DNA from: Cenococcum geophilum 1.58
Lineage: Eukaryota; Ascomycota; Dothideomycetes; Gloniales; Gloniaceae
DNA length: 64,000 nucleotides
Direction: 5' to 3'
Assembly: GCA_001692895.1 (NCBI GenBank)
Contig: KV748182.1
Location: forward strand, 434,001 to 498,000
Position 1 is the stretch's first letter, and each line of letters opens with the position of its first letter. Shown here piece after piece: positions 11,532-22,833 of the stretch. The position numbers and the translations under genes were made by a program. The notes under the pieces were generated by a model, which saw nothing but the letters and a program-made list of their open reading frames with translations, was not told where the DNA came from and searched no databases.

Positions 11532-12297
11532 AAATCGGAGAGAAAGATATTATAACGGGAGATCAGATATTACAGGAAACTTTGGTATATAACGGTTACT
11601 ATGCTATCGCAATCTAAGCGGCGCTCAAAGAATACGGCGAAGGGAAGAGACTAGCAGTTCAGTGCAGGTGCAGTTTAAGAGAATACCTAATCCTAAATGC
11701 AAGGATTTGGCTATCCCATGCGCCGTTGAGAAAGGCGTACGCACAAGCGAACCAATCAGAGTCTCTAGATTGAATCGTGTCTTCGCGAAATGAGCCGTGA
11801 ATTTGATCAATAAATTAAGGCTCTAAATCATTATAATAAAGCTCAAACTTGATATATAACTGACTCTATCGTGTCCTGATTAGGCTGAGGTATTCCTGCC
11901 AGCAAGTCCTTCTTTGTAGAGGGGTATATTGCATAGAGCACAGCCGAATTGAGTCCTTGGAGGAGCGTGTGAAAAGTTTTGGTGTTCCCGCACGGGCCTC
12001 TTTTGGCGTACGCCTCAACGGCGCATGGGATAGAAACTTAATAAGATGGTGTTTAAAATATAGTTCTAACCCATCATTTCCTAAATTTTAAGGAATCCGC
12101 AATTGCCTGCAGGTGATCCTCTAAAATCCTAGGCCCATGTTTTGTGACCTTGAATAACAGCTCTCTCTTCTCTAAGGCATGGGATGGTGGAGTTCGACCA
12201 TAAATGTCCTTTAAGTTCTTTCTTTTTCCTCTATGCCTTGTCGGGAGCAGTGCATTAGGGCTTGTTTCGTCTTAAGCCACAACGCTAACCGAACGAT
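11532..12297. other. Non-coding spacer with a 28-32 bp inverted repeat
   Basis: No gene recognised. Arms at 11711-11742 and 12006-12033 are inverse complements ('ctatcccatgcgccgttgag' and continuing) except for four extra bases in the left arm. The loop is about 260 bp. Confidence 0.5.
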
Positions 12298-13677
12298 TAC
12301 AAGGGGGCCTCATGAGCGGGCTGCTCGCCCTCCCTGCTAGCGCCTCCGTTAGTGCTTACAATTGCCACATCGCCACATGAAAACAGTGCTTATTCAGTAA
12401 CCAATTACTAATATTTCGTTGGGCCGCCATCTGCATCAATTACAGCCAAGCAGCGCTCCCTTATATTGCCTGTATACTTTTCGAATTCTTTAGGTTTGAG
12501 CTTCTCCCATTCCTCCTCAGCGTACTGCTATACTTTGTCATTTATTCTAGGGAACCGGCGTTATATCCTCCCCTTTAACAGCCTCCAGATATTCTCAATT
12601 AGATTTAAATTAGGAGAATTTGCTGGCCATTCTATTACTAGCATGCCGTTCTGTTCCTAAGCAAGGCGCGTTACTTTTACTAAGTAAATTAAGGCATTAT
12701 CCTCTATAAGGATAGGCTGGTATTATAGTATCTGCCATAATTCCTATATAAAAGTCTTAATTTTGGGGTATATATAGGTACGGTAGACGTTGCCATTTAT
12801 CGTCTTTTTCTTGTATCCTAGCTTAATTAACTAGTCCTTTTTAAAAATAACTAAAGGTCCCTTATTCCTATGGGAAATACTACCGTAGATTATCTAGCTT
12901 GAATACCCCCTAAATTTAGGGACACAGCAATTAATATTATATTTCTCCTCGGCGCTTCTAGTAATAAAAATCTGGCCTCCACCGGTTTAAATAGACGCTT
13001 TATCTATTTAAATTACTGCTGCCCACATCTTAGGAGTCCATTCTAGATAAGAATAGGCCTATTTAAGACGGGCCTCTCGTTATTTAGGCGTAATAAGGGG
13101 CTTCTCTGTTACAACGCGGCGGAAGTAGCCCTCCTTTTTAAAGGCCTTATATAAAGATCGCTTACAGGCAGAGATTCCCTTAAGAAATGTAATCTCCTTA
13201 AAGGATTTCTGTCGGTGCCAACGGTCCTACTTTGCTTATACAATTAGACGCTGTTATGCTGGGGTATTAATATTCGGCTTCCTTCCCCTCTGCTTTTAAG
13301 GGGTCTATGGATTCTAGAGAGAATTTAATATAGTTCTGTAAGGTATACTAAGGGAGGCACTAATCCTTTAGTGATTCCAACTAGCGTATTAAGAGAGGAA
13401 ATAAGCAATATTACGCTCACGGTAAGAAAGACGGGTGCCTAGATCTCAAAGAATTGGGTATTAGATTTTTAGTGGATAGTAGCCTCGCTGCCGGCGTATA
13501 AGATTTAGTATTTTTGTAATACAAGATATAAGGCCCCCCTGCCGTTGTTTTATATGTTATCTAGCTAGTCTGGTGTATTCTAGTGGCTTCTGTGGATTAT
13601 TCATACGCTACATATGGCTAAAGCCACGCCAGCGCTAGCAGGGAGGGCGAGCAGCCCGCTCATGAGGCCCCCTTGTA
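12298..13677 (-). mobile_element. Tc1/mariner DNA transposon with perfect 46-bp TIRs
   Basis: TIRs at 12298-12343 and 13632-13677 are exact inverse complements starting TACAAGGGGGCC, with TA at each outer edge (TA included in these coordinates). The length, 1380 bp, is normal for the superfamily. The interior is AT-rich and RIP-like, while the TIRs show no such decay. A transposase relic lies on the minus strand between them. It is non-autonomous in its present state. Confidence 0.9.
12408..13500 (-). pseudogene. Tc1/mariner transposase, inactivated
   Basis: Conceptual minus-strand reading shows the DDE transposase landmarks: an 'IDKAS' block near 13005 (first acidic residue), 'LIEDNALI' near 12700 (second), and 'WPANSPNLNLIENIWRLLK' at about 12630-12575. 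In the last block the usual catalytic Asp of 'SPDLNPIEN' reads Asn. The C-terminus 'DADGGPTKY' ends in a stop at 12408. Several in-frame stops lie at CAA/CAG/TGG-type positions, as RIP produces. The start is not resolved; the N-terminal helix-turn-helix would lie at about 13200-13500. Confidence 0.75.
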
Positions 13678-13773
13678 TAAATTCGCGTCCTCTAAGCCCC
13701 TAAACCCACCCAACTTTAAAGAAGTAACCGCAGGCAGCCTAGATCTCTTCGCTCCCCCACCTAATCAGAAGGT

Positions 13774-15527
13774 ATGATTAGATCCAGCACACGACCGAAA
13801 CGTAAGCCCCGCCATGCAGGCAGGATATCGAGACCCAAAAAGACCCGTTCAAGGATCCTGCTACGCCTAAGAAAGACTATACTACGCTGGCTTAAGGCAA
13901 TAGGTGTTATATTCTTACCCACGCTAGCACTCTGGTTCGGATACGCTAGTTGGACGGATGGGCGCTGCATGGCCAAACTAGCGAAGTGGACGGCTGAGAA
14001 AGACTTCCTAGCGTACTGCAGTGAGGTAGACAACATAATTGCGATACTAGGATGTCTATTAGTCTATGTTGACTTGCATAGGAGAACGAATCCAGCAAAG
14101 GTTGCACTGAGGCCCTCGAGGCAGGCTTGCCAGAGCCTCCGCGTTGTTCAAATCAAAAATCCAGAATACCCGTTACGACGGTTAAGCTTACCCAACCTAC
14201 TATCGGCCAATTTGATAACGCAGCTATTCGTTTATCTATAAATGCTGCCATTCAACCAAGTCGTGGAAGCGATATCGCAGAAACCAACGTTAAGCCATCA
14301 CAAGTCTCGAAAAGTCTCTCGCCTCTGTCTTCTCACGAAAATGGCGTCCTCAATCCAGGGCGCACTACTTTTTCCACCATTTTTCTTCCCAAGACCCACG
14401 TATTGGGGACATCCAGCTCTCCTGCTCCCTTCACAAGCATAATCGATTTATCTCCTTCCCAAGGTACAGGTAAAATCGCTCTGCAGATAACTTCGGCTCT
14501 TAGGGGAAGCTCTACAGGAGGTATTCAATTTCCCACCGTTGCTCCTAGTTCTGTCGCCAATTCTATTGGATCTGCTGGAGGTCTTGCCGCTACTATTCTA
14601 GCCCCATCTGGCGCCGGCATTATACCATCTTTAAGCTTAACCAGCGGCCTCCTTGAAACAATCGCGACATTTATTCTAACATCAGAGAGCGAGCCTAATC
14701 ATGCTCAGGTCTCGTTGGAATTACCACCTATATTTCAACCTACTCCCGGAACCGTCGTTAGATATATGACAGCATCTAGATTAACAGACTCACCAATAGC
14801 TTCCGGTCCAGCCCCTATTACAACCTTAGAGAGCATGTCTATTCTGTCACTTGTATCCTCTCTGGTCTCCCAGCCGTCTTCCGTGCTTCAGCCCACTCAA
14901 GTTATTCCGTCTCTCAACGGCGCCGTTCTAAGCAGCGGCGTAGGACTGACTAACCCTACATCTGAACCAATAGCACCAATTTCTACTCCCACTGGCGTAA
15001 CTCCTATTCCAGTTCTGTCCTCTTTCACCTGGGAACTTTCAAGTGACGTCTCGTATCTCCTAGCTAACAGCGATGGCAACCAGATCCGTACTGTCAACGG
15101 ATTAACGCTTGCTGGCAAAGTTGAGCCAACCCAACTATTTGTTCTATTAAGCACAGAACCCAATAAATACGGCATTGGAGGTACGATATGTAAGGACATG
15201 AATATTAACCGCAAAGTTATGCTTACTAGTGTAGGGATTGCTACGGGAGCTACCATAGGTGCGATAGCATGCGGTGTTGCCATGTTCCTCGTTGCGCGCA
15301 GGTATAGGAACAAGAAGCACCAACGGTCGAACTTGGTGTCTAGTGCCAGTTACTATACCTATGAATCAATGGCTGGTGGTGCTGCTTGGATGCCTAGCGG
15401 TCGTCCTGGACAATCTTCTCCTGGAAGCCGTGATACCCGTGGCAGTGGAGGAAGCAACGGACATGCTATACGACGACGGCAGATCTCAACTCCTGTTCCG
15501 GCTGAGAATTCCCTTGGTTGGAATTAG
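13774..15527 (+). CDS. Ser/Thr-rich two-pass membrane protein, function unknown
   Basis: Two exons, 13774-14025 and 14082-15527, with a 56-nt intron (GTAGAC donor, 'ttgac' branch-like site, CATAG acceptor). The phase-0 join gives about 565 aa. The N-terminus is very basic (R/K-rich, residues 1-38) and is followed by one membrane segment ('AIGVIFLPTLALWFGYASW'). Next comes 'LAKWTAEKDFLAYCSE', continuing across the intron into 'GCTEALEAGLPEPP', a motif pair I recall from uncharacterised fungal membrane proteins. A long Ser/Thr/Pro-rich region follows, then a second membrane segment at about residues 460-487 ('TGATIGAIACGVAMFLVARR') and a basic, Gly/Ser-rich tail. The layout resembles cell-wall sensors and mucin-like proteins, but no WSC or other named domain is seen. 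It shows no RIP damage although transposons surround it, and it lies between the TIRs at 11131 and 16449. Confidence 0.7.
14026..14081 (+). other. 56-nt intron of the membrane-protein gene
   Basis: GT at 14026 and AG at 14080-14081. Splicing joins 'AYCSE' to 'ENESSKGCTEALEAGLPEPP' in one frame. The downstream frame has no ATG near its start and the upstream frame soon loses its conserved motif, so both support the intron. Confidence 0.75.
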
Positions 15528-16409
15528 GATATGCCTAAGTGGTTTCTTAGCGCGATGGTGTGGAGCGATTAAGAAGATAGTAAAGCATATAAGATAATGG
15601 GAATGACAAGTGGGAGGGACAATATATGACGTAGCGTAGGTCGTAGGGTGATCTTAATTCGGAAAGATCGATGAGAGCTCAATAGACATGGAACTGCCGC
15701 AGTGTATCCCTTCCAACGGTACAATTCGTCCTACCATTATCGATAAGAGCCAGCCAATAGAATTGATAGGACGAATTGTACCGTTGGAAGGGATATATGC
15801 GCCTCCAAGTTCCATCCAATAAACAGTTGCTTGCAAGCTTCAGTCACGAATGCGTTCATATCGCATCCCATGTGAACCTCTCATACTCGTTGCCAATGCG
15901 CGGCTTAAGCCGCTTCCTATAAGTTGCACACCATTCGGCTTCCTATGCTTAAGCTAGCCGTACCTTTGTTTCGGGACTTTCGTTTGCGGGCGTCCTTGAC
16001 TGCCATAAATGGTGGTCTCCCAGATAGCTGCTCCAGTTTAGCGCACCACCGTGCTCCCTACAAACAAGTATTTCATACTCGGCTAGATAATGCACCGGGT
16101 CTTCAGCTGACTCTAGTGACGGGGTGGCTTTTGTCGGGTCTTCTTTGGCGGGCCTTGAGCCTGAGAGAGAGCTGTACCTTGACACATGGCCACTTCCTCG
16201 TTCGCCAGACTTCCATCCATTAATAAAACCTTTTATTACAAAAAGTTTATTTTTCAAAGTATCTTCTCAGTCTTTCGCTCGCCATGATCATCTTCACTCG
16301 TACGACATGCGACAACACAGCCCCCCTACTTTTCTCCACGACTTTTAACGAAGCTAACGAGATACACCTGGACAAAGTATTATGAGTTTCTAACACCTCG
16401 ACCGTCCTA
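15528..16409. other. 3' flank of the membrane-protein gene, with a perfect hairpin
   Basis: No further gene recognised; several open frames overlap each other on both strands without family features. The region includes the strong hairpin at 15705-15795. Confidence 0.4.
15705..15795. repeat. Perfect 29-bp inverted repeat with 33-bp loop
   Basis: Arms 15705-15733 and 15767-15795 are exact inverse complements (tatcccttccaacggtacaa and continuing). Weaker pairing extends outward to about 15678 and 15817 (atggaact / agttccat). It lies about 180 bp after the stop codon of the membrane-protein gene. It could be a mini foldback element or a transcript-end hairpin. Confidence 0.85.
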
Positions 16410-16449
16410 GCAGGGAGGGCGGCCGACCTGTACCGGCCACACCCTTGTA
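16410..16449 (-). repeat. Right TIR of the mariner-like pair (partner 11131-11170)
   Basis: Inverse complement of the left TIR with four mismatches in 40, ending CCCTTGTA. The outer TA (16448-16449) falls inside the candidate target duplication of the adjacent LINE, so the LINE would have inserted exactly at this edge. Confidence 0.65.
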
Positions 16450-16559
16450 TCCGGGTTGGACCCCCTTGTATTACTGACCCCGGATAGAACTTTTGAAAGA
16501 GGAGGATATTTATCTCGGACATTCTTTTAATTAAATCCTAGTCTTTTGTTTAGCTAGTT

Positions 16560-17950
16560 CCCGCTACAAGGCGGCCCCTGCGGCCCACCGAACGAAGCCC
16601 CGGAGCCCCGATGGCTGCTTTGACCCCTGAACGCGTATCAGCAACACTGCCTCTGGACCCGCTAGCAGCTCTACTAAGACGTATAAAGAAACCGAGCGCG
16701 AAGGTGTAAGAGGCCTAGTAGTCGCTGAGGACACGAGCCTAAATATTAGTATAGTTTGAACAGTAGACAACCGCACTATAAACCGGACTACAAGCTACAT
16801 AGCATATACTGCCTCTATTCCCTATAGTAAGAGTCTCTACCTTACCCGAACGTAAAGGAGGAGGTATTAATTATAATGAATTTTATCAACTTATTGAAAG
16901 CCTTAAAGAAACTATAGTATAGTAGAGCAACATTATTATAAACCAGAATAGTATTATTAAGAGCATTAGAAATAACTTTGTAGATATTAAATTGAAATAG
17001 CAAAGCCTTAAAAAGTAAAACGCTAAACTCTAAAAGGCTATTTGGTCCTTATAAGCGTAACTAAACACTCCCTTAGCTCTAACACAATTATAGGCATCGG
17101 TAGCGGCTAGTAAAGGCACGGCAGGGTTAGAGATAACCTTACCACAAATAATAAGCGCTAGGAACCCCAAGGAACCCAATTAGCAGCTAGTAATAGACGT
17201 TAGCCGAGCAGGTTTAGAGGTAATAGAGAGGGTAGCTACTACTAAAGTAGTAAAGTAAACCATTGCGTAAGGTATAAAGGATGTTAAGGGGCTTATAGGA
17301 GCTATACTTAAGGACTTCCGCGTATAGCGAATAAGCGACAGCGCGAGCATTATTAGATTTTTAGTGGAAAAAGATAAAGAAGCTGTGTTTAGGTAGATAA
17401 TTGCTTAATGGCTTAAACCGCATATCCCTAGGGCGAGGCTTATTAGACCTAAGTGGTATATGGTTAAGGCGGACTGGGTTAAAGTACCTTTAGCGATAGA
17501 TATTAATAGTAGAAAAGTAAGTAAGTTAGCTATAGAGTGCTTTAGGGTAGAGAATAGGGTAAAGGTATATATAATGAGATAGCTAGGATAACTAAGGCCG
17601 CGCGGCTAGCACGCGTTAGTGATTATTAAAGTGGCAATAAAGGAGGATGTAGAGAAGCTGCTTACGTTAAACAACGTATTATTTAGGGGAGGCGCGATTA
17701 TTATATTACCATTTAAGGAGCGATATACCCCTATAATATACTATAAATACAAAAGGTTTAAATATAGGGCTAGAGACTGTACGCGACCTAATATATGCAA
17801 AATATATAGGCGGGAAGGCTATCTCTAGTATAAGATGGTAAATCTATACTATGTAAACTGCTAGGGTCCTTACTAAGCCTTATACCGTAAATACCTAGTA
17901 TACAGAAAAGAGATAGATAGGATTCTTATATAATAGCGCTATAAATAGAG
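16560..17950 (+). pseudogene. LINE ORF1 (Gag-like, zinc knuckles), inactivated
   Basis: The first 200 bp are GC-rich and little decayed (conceptual 'AAPAAHRTKPRSPDGCFDP'), then AT-rich. An open piece at 17619-17828 ends in the start of a CCHC-type zinc knuckle ('CKIYRREGYL'), and a further Cys-rich stretch follows to about 17900. This is the usual nucleic-acid-binding C-terminus of Tad-type ORF1. Multiple stops elsewhere. Confidence 0.6.
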
Positions 17951-17999
17951 AACTTTAGATCCTCTAGGCGAATATAAAGAAGTATAGGGAGGCGTAGTA

Positions 18000-20900
18000 T
18001 GCGCTATATAATAATAAAGCGCTAGCAGACTTCTACTTTATTTTAGGCCAGGAGCCTTACTGCTTTCTCTTAGATGGGGAAGTGGTGCTAGCTGGCTTAA
18101 ATCCCTAGTGGATAAGGTTCGTCCTAATGGGCAGGCAGTAGTAGTATTCCCTAGTTAGGTTATATATCTGGGTATCTAGAGAGCTGGCAGCTATATAGCT
18201 GTAGGTAGATTTAGCAGATATTACGGCGGTAGTAGCGCACGTTAGCTAAAGGAGACTTATAATTATATTAGTATATATTCTAGATAGATATTTAAGGAGA
18301 ACTAAGGAAGAGAACCTAGAGGAGCTCTCTAGTAAACTGGAGATAATTAATAGGCTAATCTAAGGTGAACTATTACGCGACCTACACACTAAGGTAGTAA
18401 TTGCAGGTGACTTTAATTGGCATAATCCGCTATGGGGAGGAAGTTATATTAGTACCACATTAACGCAGGAAGAAAGCGCGCCAATTATTAACTTTATGGC
18501 GGACCGGTTACTCTAAAGCCTACTTTTAGTAAGAATACCTACGTTTAAAAGCAATATAGGGCGAATATTAATAATTAACCTTATACTTGCAACCCTGGGC
18601 CTAGCGAGTAAACTAGTAAAGTGCGCTATTTAGAAGTATAAGTACAGATTAGACTATAGAGCTATCTATACTAGCTTTTAGGTTAATATAGATACGCAGG
18701 AGAGCTAGGAGAGGCTACTTATTAAAAATGCAAATTAGGATAAGATATAAGAAGATATAGAGTAATAGAAAGAGATAGGATTCCCTATAGAAGATATAGA
18801 CAAAATGGTTAACTACCTTAATAGGTAGGTTAATAAAGCCCTTAAAGCACACTGCTAATGGGCTAGACTATCACTGTATATAAAAAGATGGTGGAACGAA
18901 GACCTTATAACGCTAAGGAAGTTATATATATACTAAAGAAACAGAAATAGCGCGATGCGGAGGCAAGGAAGGGATGACCCTAAGCTACGTAATATTATAG
19001 TAAGAGTAAAGAAGCTCTTCTATAGGACTATTCAGCGATATAGGAAGCTCTATTAGGACGAATTCCTTAGTAATAGTAATAATATATAAAAAGCGTCGAA
19101 ATACCTCAATCTGTAGGCTATATCCGCGTTCGCTAGAATACTACTAATTAAGAAGGATGGAGGATAGGGAGAAGTTATTACAGAGAACTATAATATTGCA
19201 AGAGAACTACTCTAGGTATTCTTTCCGGTCCTACCGCCGTGTAAATAAGAGGAGGAAGCTATAACTAGCTACAACTAATTGCCGTAGGAGCCTATCACCA
19301 AACATGAGGTCAAGGTAGCTGTGTTTAGGGCTAGCCTAAATAAGGCTCCTAAAAGGGACGGCCTACTAGCCAGGGTGTGGCAAGAGCTGTGGCCCATACT
19401 AAGTGGTAAAATTACCACTCTCTTTACCAAATTACTTAAGATAGGAAAGGTACCCTAGGAATAAAAGGTAGTAAAGATTATACCGCTATAGAAGCTAAAG
19501 CGGGGGGACTATATAGTAGCAAATAACTATAGGCCGATCTCTTTTCTCCCAATACTAGGAAAAGCACTTAAATCGCTAGTGGCGGAGAGGATAGCATACC
19601 TAGTAGAGGAATATAGCCTACTACCTAAGACGCACTTTAGAGCTAGAAAGTAAAGGTTAATAATATATACGCTATTATATCTCTATAAGGACGTATTTAG
19701 AGCATAAAGAGGAAAGAAGACGCTATCTTTAGTATTATTTAATATTAAGGGTGCGTATAATAATATGGCTATAGAGCCGGAAATTAGGAGATTATAGTAG
19801 CGATAGATACCTTAGACGATTATATAATAGGTGTAGGACTTTTATATAAACTATTAAGCCTATATCCTAGTTAACGGATATATATTAGAGGTATAGGCGC
19901 TCCCGCAGGCGGGTCTCCTATAGGGATTAGCACTAGCCCTAATACTCTTTCTATTCTTTAATGCGGATCTTATATAAAGCGCACCTAGAAATAGCAGCTC
20001 TATAGCCTTTATTAACGACTACTCAGTATAGGTTATAGGCCCTACGGCGGAGGAAAATACGCAGATTATCTAGGGTAAGATTATACCAATGCTTGAGAAA
20101 TAGGAGAGGACTAGTAGAGCCCAATTTAAAGCGAAGAAAACGTTATTTATCTACCTTACTAGATATAAAGAAGTAGGTAGGGATACTACCACGCCGCTCC
20201 AATTTAAAGGAAAAGGGATCCCCCTAACTTAGGAAGTTAAAATCCTTAGGGTAATTCTTAATAAGGAGCTACGGTTTAAGGCGTACCTAATAGATAAGGT
20301 AGGTAAAGCCACTAAGGTAGCGCTAGCGTTACGCAGATTAAAGGGACTATAGTTTAAGAGCGTTAAGCAGCTAGCTAAGAGCTTAGTCCTACTAGTAATA
20401 GACTACGTGTTACTAATATAGTACCTACTTATAATATAAGAGTTAATATAGCTCCTTTAGTAGGCGCAGAGGATTACGGCATAAGCTATTATTAGGGGGT
20501 TCCGCTTTATTGCCCTACTAATAGCAAAAGTAGAAGCCGGCTTACTCCCTCTTAAGTAAAGGCTGCGTAACCAGGCTATTGCGTTTTAGGTATTAATCTA
20601 TAAACTAGGCAAATTATATCCTTATTAGATGATTTAAAGACAGAGGCTCTATAGACGGCACCAATTGCCGCTTTAGAGGACAGTAAAGATATATAAGGAT
20701 GTCTAGGTAAATAGGGTGCTAAAGGTTAAACCATATACATGCCCGCCGTAAATAGCTAAGCCTAATATAGTAATATATAAGGACGAAGATTATACTCAAG
20801 CTATTATTAAAGACTATAAGCTAGGGTAGGTTAATATATACATTAATACATCGGTGCGCAATAGTAGGGCAGGAGTTAGTGTATATGCTACGCTATCTAA

Positions 20901-21900
20901 AGCAACACTTTTAAAAACGGTAGTGAGCTCTAATTAGGCCGACGCCTACCTTATAGAGCTTTTAGCAATTAGCAAGGCAGCTAACTGGCCATAGGACCCT
21001 ATATACACGGCTGTTAACTAAGTAGGTTTTCTAATACCTATATCTAGTATAAGAATATTCTCTAACTTATAATTAGCGTTACTATTAGTATAGAGCTAGA
21101 GGGCTAGAGCCTACTAGGAAATAGTCACAAAGATTTTAAAAAAGCTTTAGCTAAACAATATTACGCTATACTAGATTCTAGGCTACTTAGGATTTATAAA
21201 AAATAAAAAGGCCAATAAGCTTATTAAAGCAGCAATAAGACTAGAGAGCGAGGAGCCACTATAGAAAGACGGCCTCCTATAGTACCTTGTGACGCAAGCC
21301 TTAAAAAGAGCTAAAATAATAACAGAACTGCTTTTATTAGGAAGATCTAATACAGGTAAGTTTATAAGGAAGATTAACGCAGCACTCTACCTTAGAAAGG
21401 CTGTAGGATTATACTAGCAGCTAATTAGCTTAGAAGCTATTATCCTTATATAGCTACGGACCAGTAAGTTATTTCTAAAGGAATATCTCCACAAAATTAA
21501 TGCATTAGAGATGGCGTTATGTAACTATAAGCTTATAAAGTTAATATAGCACTTCCTCTTCTCTTATAGGAGGTGGGCGTAGTAAAGGATTAAACTAAGA
21601 GAGTAATATAGAGATTAATTTAGGGATCTATTATATATATTAGGAGGCTACTTACGCAGATAAGAAGGAGGTAGGAATATTAACGGCCTAATTAAGCGCT
21701 AGAAGCCAGACATTAGCGTAGTTAAAGCTATAATTAAATTTATAAAGGAGACTGGATATTTATACCTAAGTATATAAGATATAGAGAGTATAAAAGCTGA
21801 TATTAATAAGTAAAGACTCTTAAGAATTCCTCCTTTAATTATCTAACCGAATACACCGCGAGCCTCCTCTACACGTGCCTCTACTAGTACGTTGCTAATT
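18000..21900 (+). pseudogene. LINE ORF2: endonuclease, reverse transcriptase, RNase H, inactivated
   Basis: Conceptual reading gives an APE-type endonuclease block ('VVIAGDFNWHNPLWGG' near 18390-18440). It then gives RT blocks ('NNYRPISFLPILGKALKSL' near 19530-19580; 'LSLVLFNIKGAYNN' near 19725-19765). The RT catalytic loop reads 'FINDYS' near 20010, where Tad-like elements have F-V-D-D. An RNase H-like block follows at about 20830-21260. Many stops; not functional. Confidence 0.75.
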
Positions 21901-22205
21901 AAGAAGCGTATAATGCTAGAATAGCCCTATAGACACAAGGCATTAAAAACTACTTACTTAGGCTCGCCTCTAAACTTTAACTTTCTTTAATAGTAACATA
22001 TTACTTTCCTTTATTTTTTCCTTAGTTAAGCATAGTGTTAGGTAATAGATATATAGTTCTTATAGTTGGCTTCTAAACTAGAGCAAGCATATTAATAGCA
22101 GGAAGTATTTAGTTAGCGCTCTGTAACGGCCTATACCCTAGATGGTGCATGGCCATAATAGAATATATATATATACATACACGTATCCGGGTCGGGATGG
22201 CGCTT

Positions 22206-22833
22206 ATTTAACCCCTGCCTGGCTCCTATATAAGGCTCGCGCAACTCCCGCCAAGAAGGTGGATGGTGGACTGGTGGATATACGCTACCATTAAAACACT
22301 TGCTATATAAGGTGTAGCTAAAGTTTTAGTGCCTATAGTAAGGCTAACTACCTTAGGCCTACCCATGTAATATTAAGTATATTCTTTTTCTACTCTTAGT
22401 AGACGTATTAAGGTTAATAAAATCTACATATTTATAACTGTATAAGAGCTTTATATTAAAAAAGAGTTCATAAAATTTATAGTATACTAGATCTTCCGCT
22501 AGCCACGTACGGTAGGTGGTTCGACAATCCTAATACTCCAGAGGGACCGGTCTAATATTCCACGGTTGCAGTACGTACAGGGATGAAATCGTTAAAGTCC
22601 GTGGAGCAAGCGAAGTGACCAGGTCCTATTACCGACCTTGCCCATCCTTGCAACTTCACTAATGCCGTGCCGCAACCTTTGTGACAACCACCTTTGGAGG
22701 GGGTTTATGTGTAGTTTTTCAGCTTCATTCGTGCCCTGCCAATTCGAGCCTCTCACTTTCTTCCACTTCTTTCTACTCGCTTCCAATCTGTCACCTCCAA
22801 TCTGTCACCTCCAATCTGCAACCTCCAATCACC
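22206..22833. other. Spacer between LINE and P450 relic, with short direct repeats
   Basis: No gene recognised before 22834. Around 22778-22830 a word of about 13-14 bp ('tccaatctgtcacc' and variants) is repeated about four times directly upstream of the P450 start. Open frames here overlap on both strands and look like chance. Confidence 0.4.

Larger units (their letters stand above)
16460..22192 (+). mobile_element. Tad-like LINE (non-LTR retrotransposon), near full length, decayed
   Basis: About 5.7 kb on the plus strand, with ORF1 (about 16560-17950) and ORF2 (about 18000-21900) relics. It is flanked by 'gtatccgggttgg' (16447-16459) and 'gtatccgggtcgg' (22193-22205), a candidate 13-bp target duplication with one C/T difference. 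The 3' end is a short AT repeat ('tatatatatacatacac') rather than a long poly(A). Decay is mostly C-to-T/G-to-A with many in-frame stops in both ORFs. Confidence 0.8.

Noticed and set aside
16564-16776. 70-aa minus-strand open frame
   Set aside because: Shadow of the GC-rich 5' end of LINE ORF1, which reads on the plus strand.
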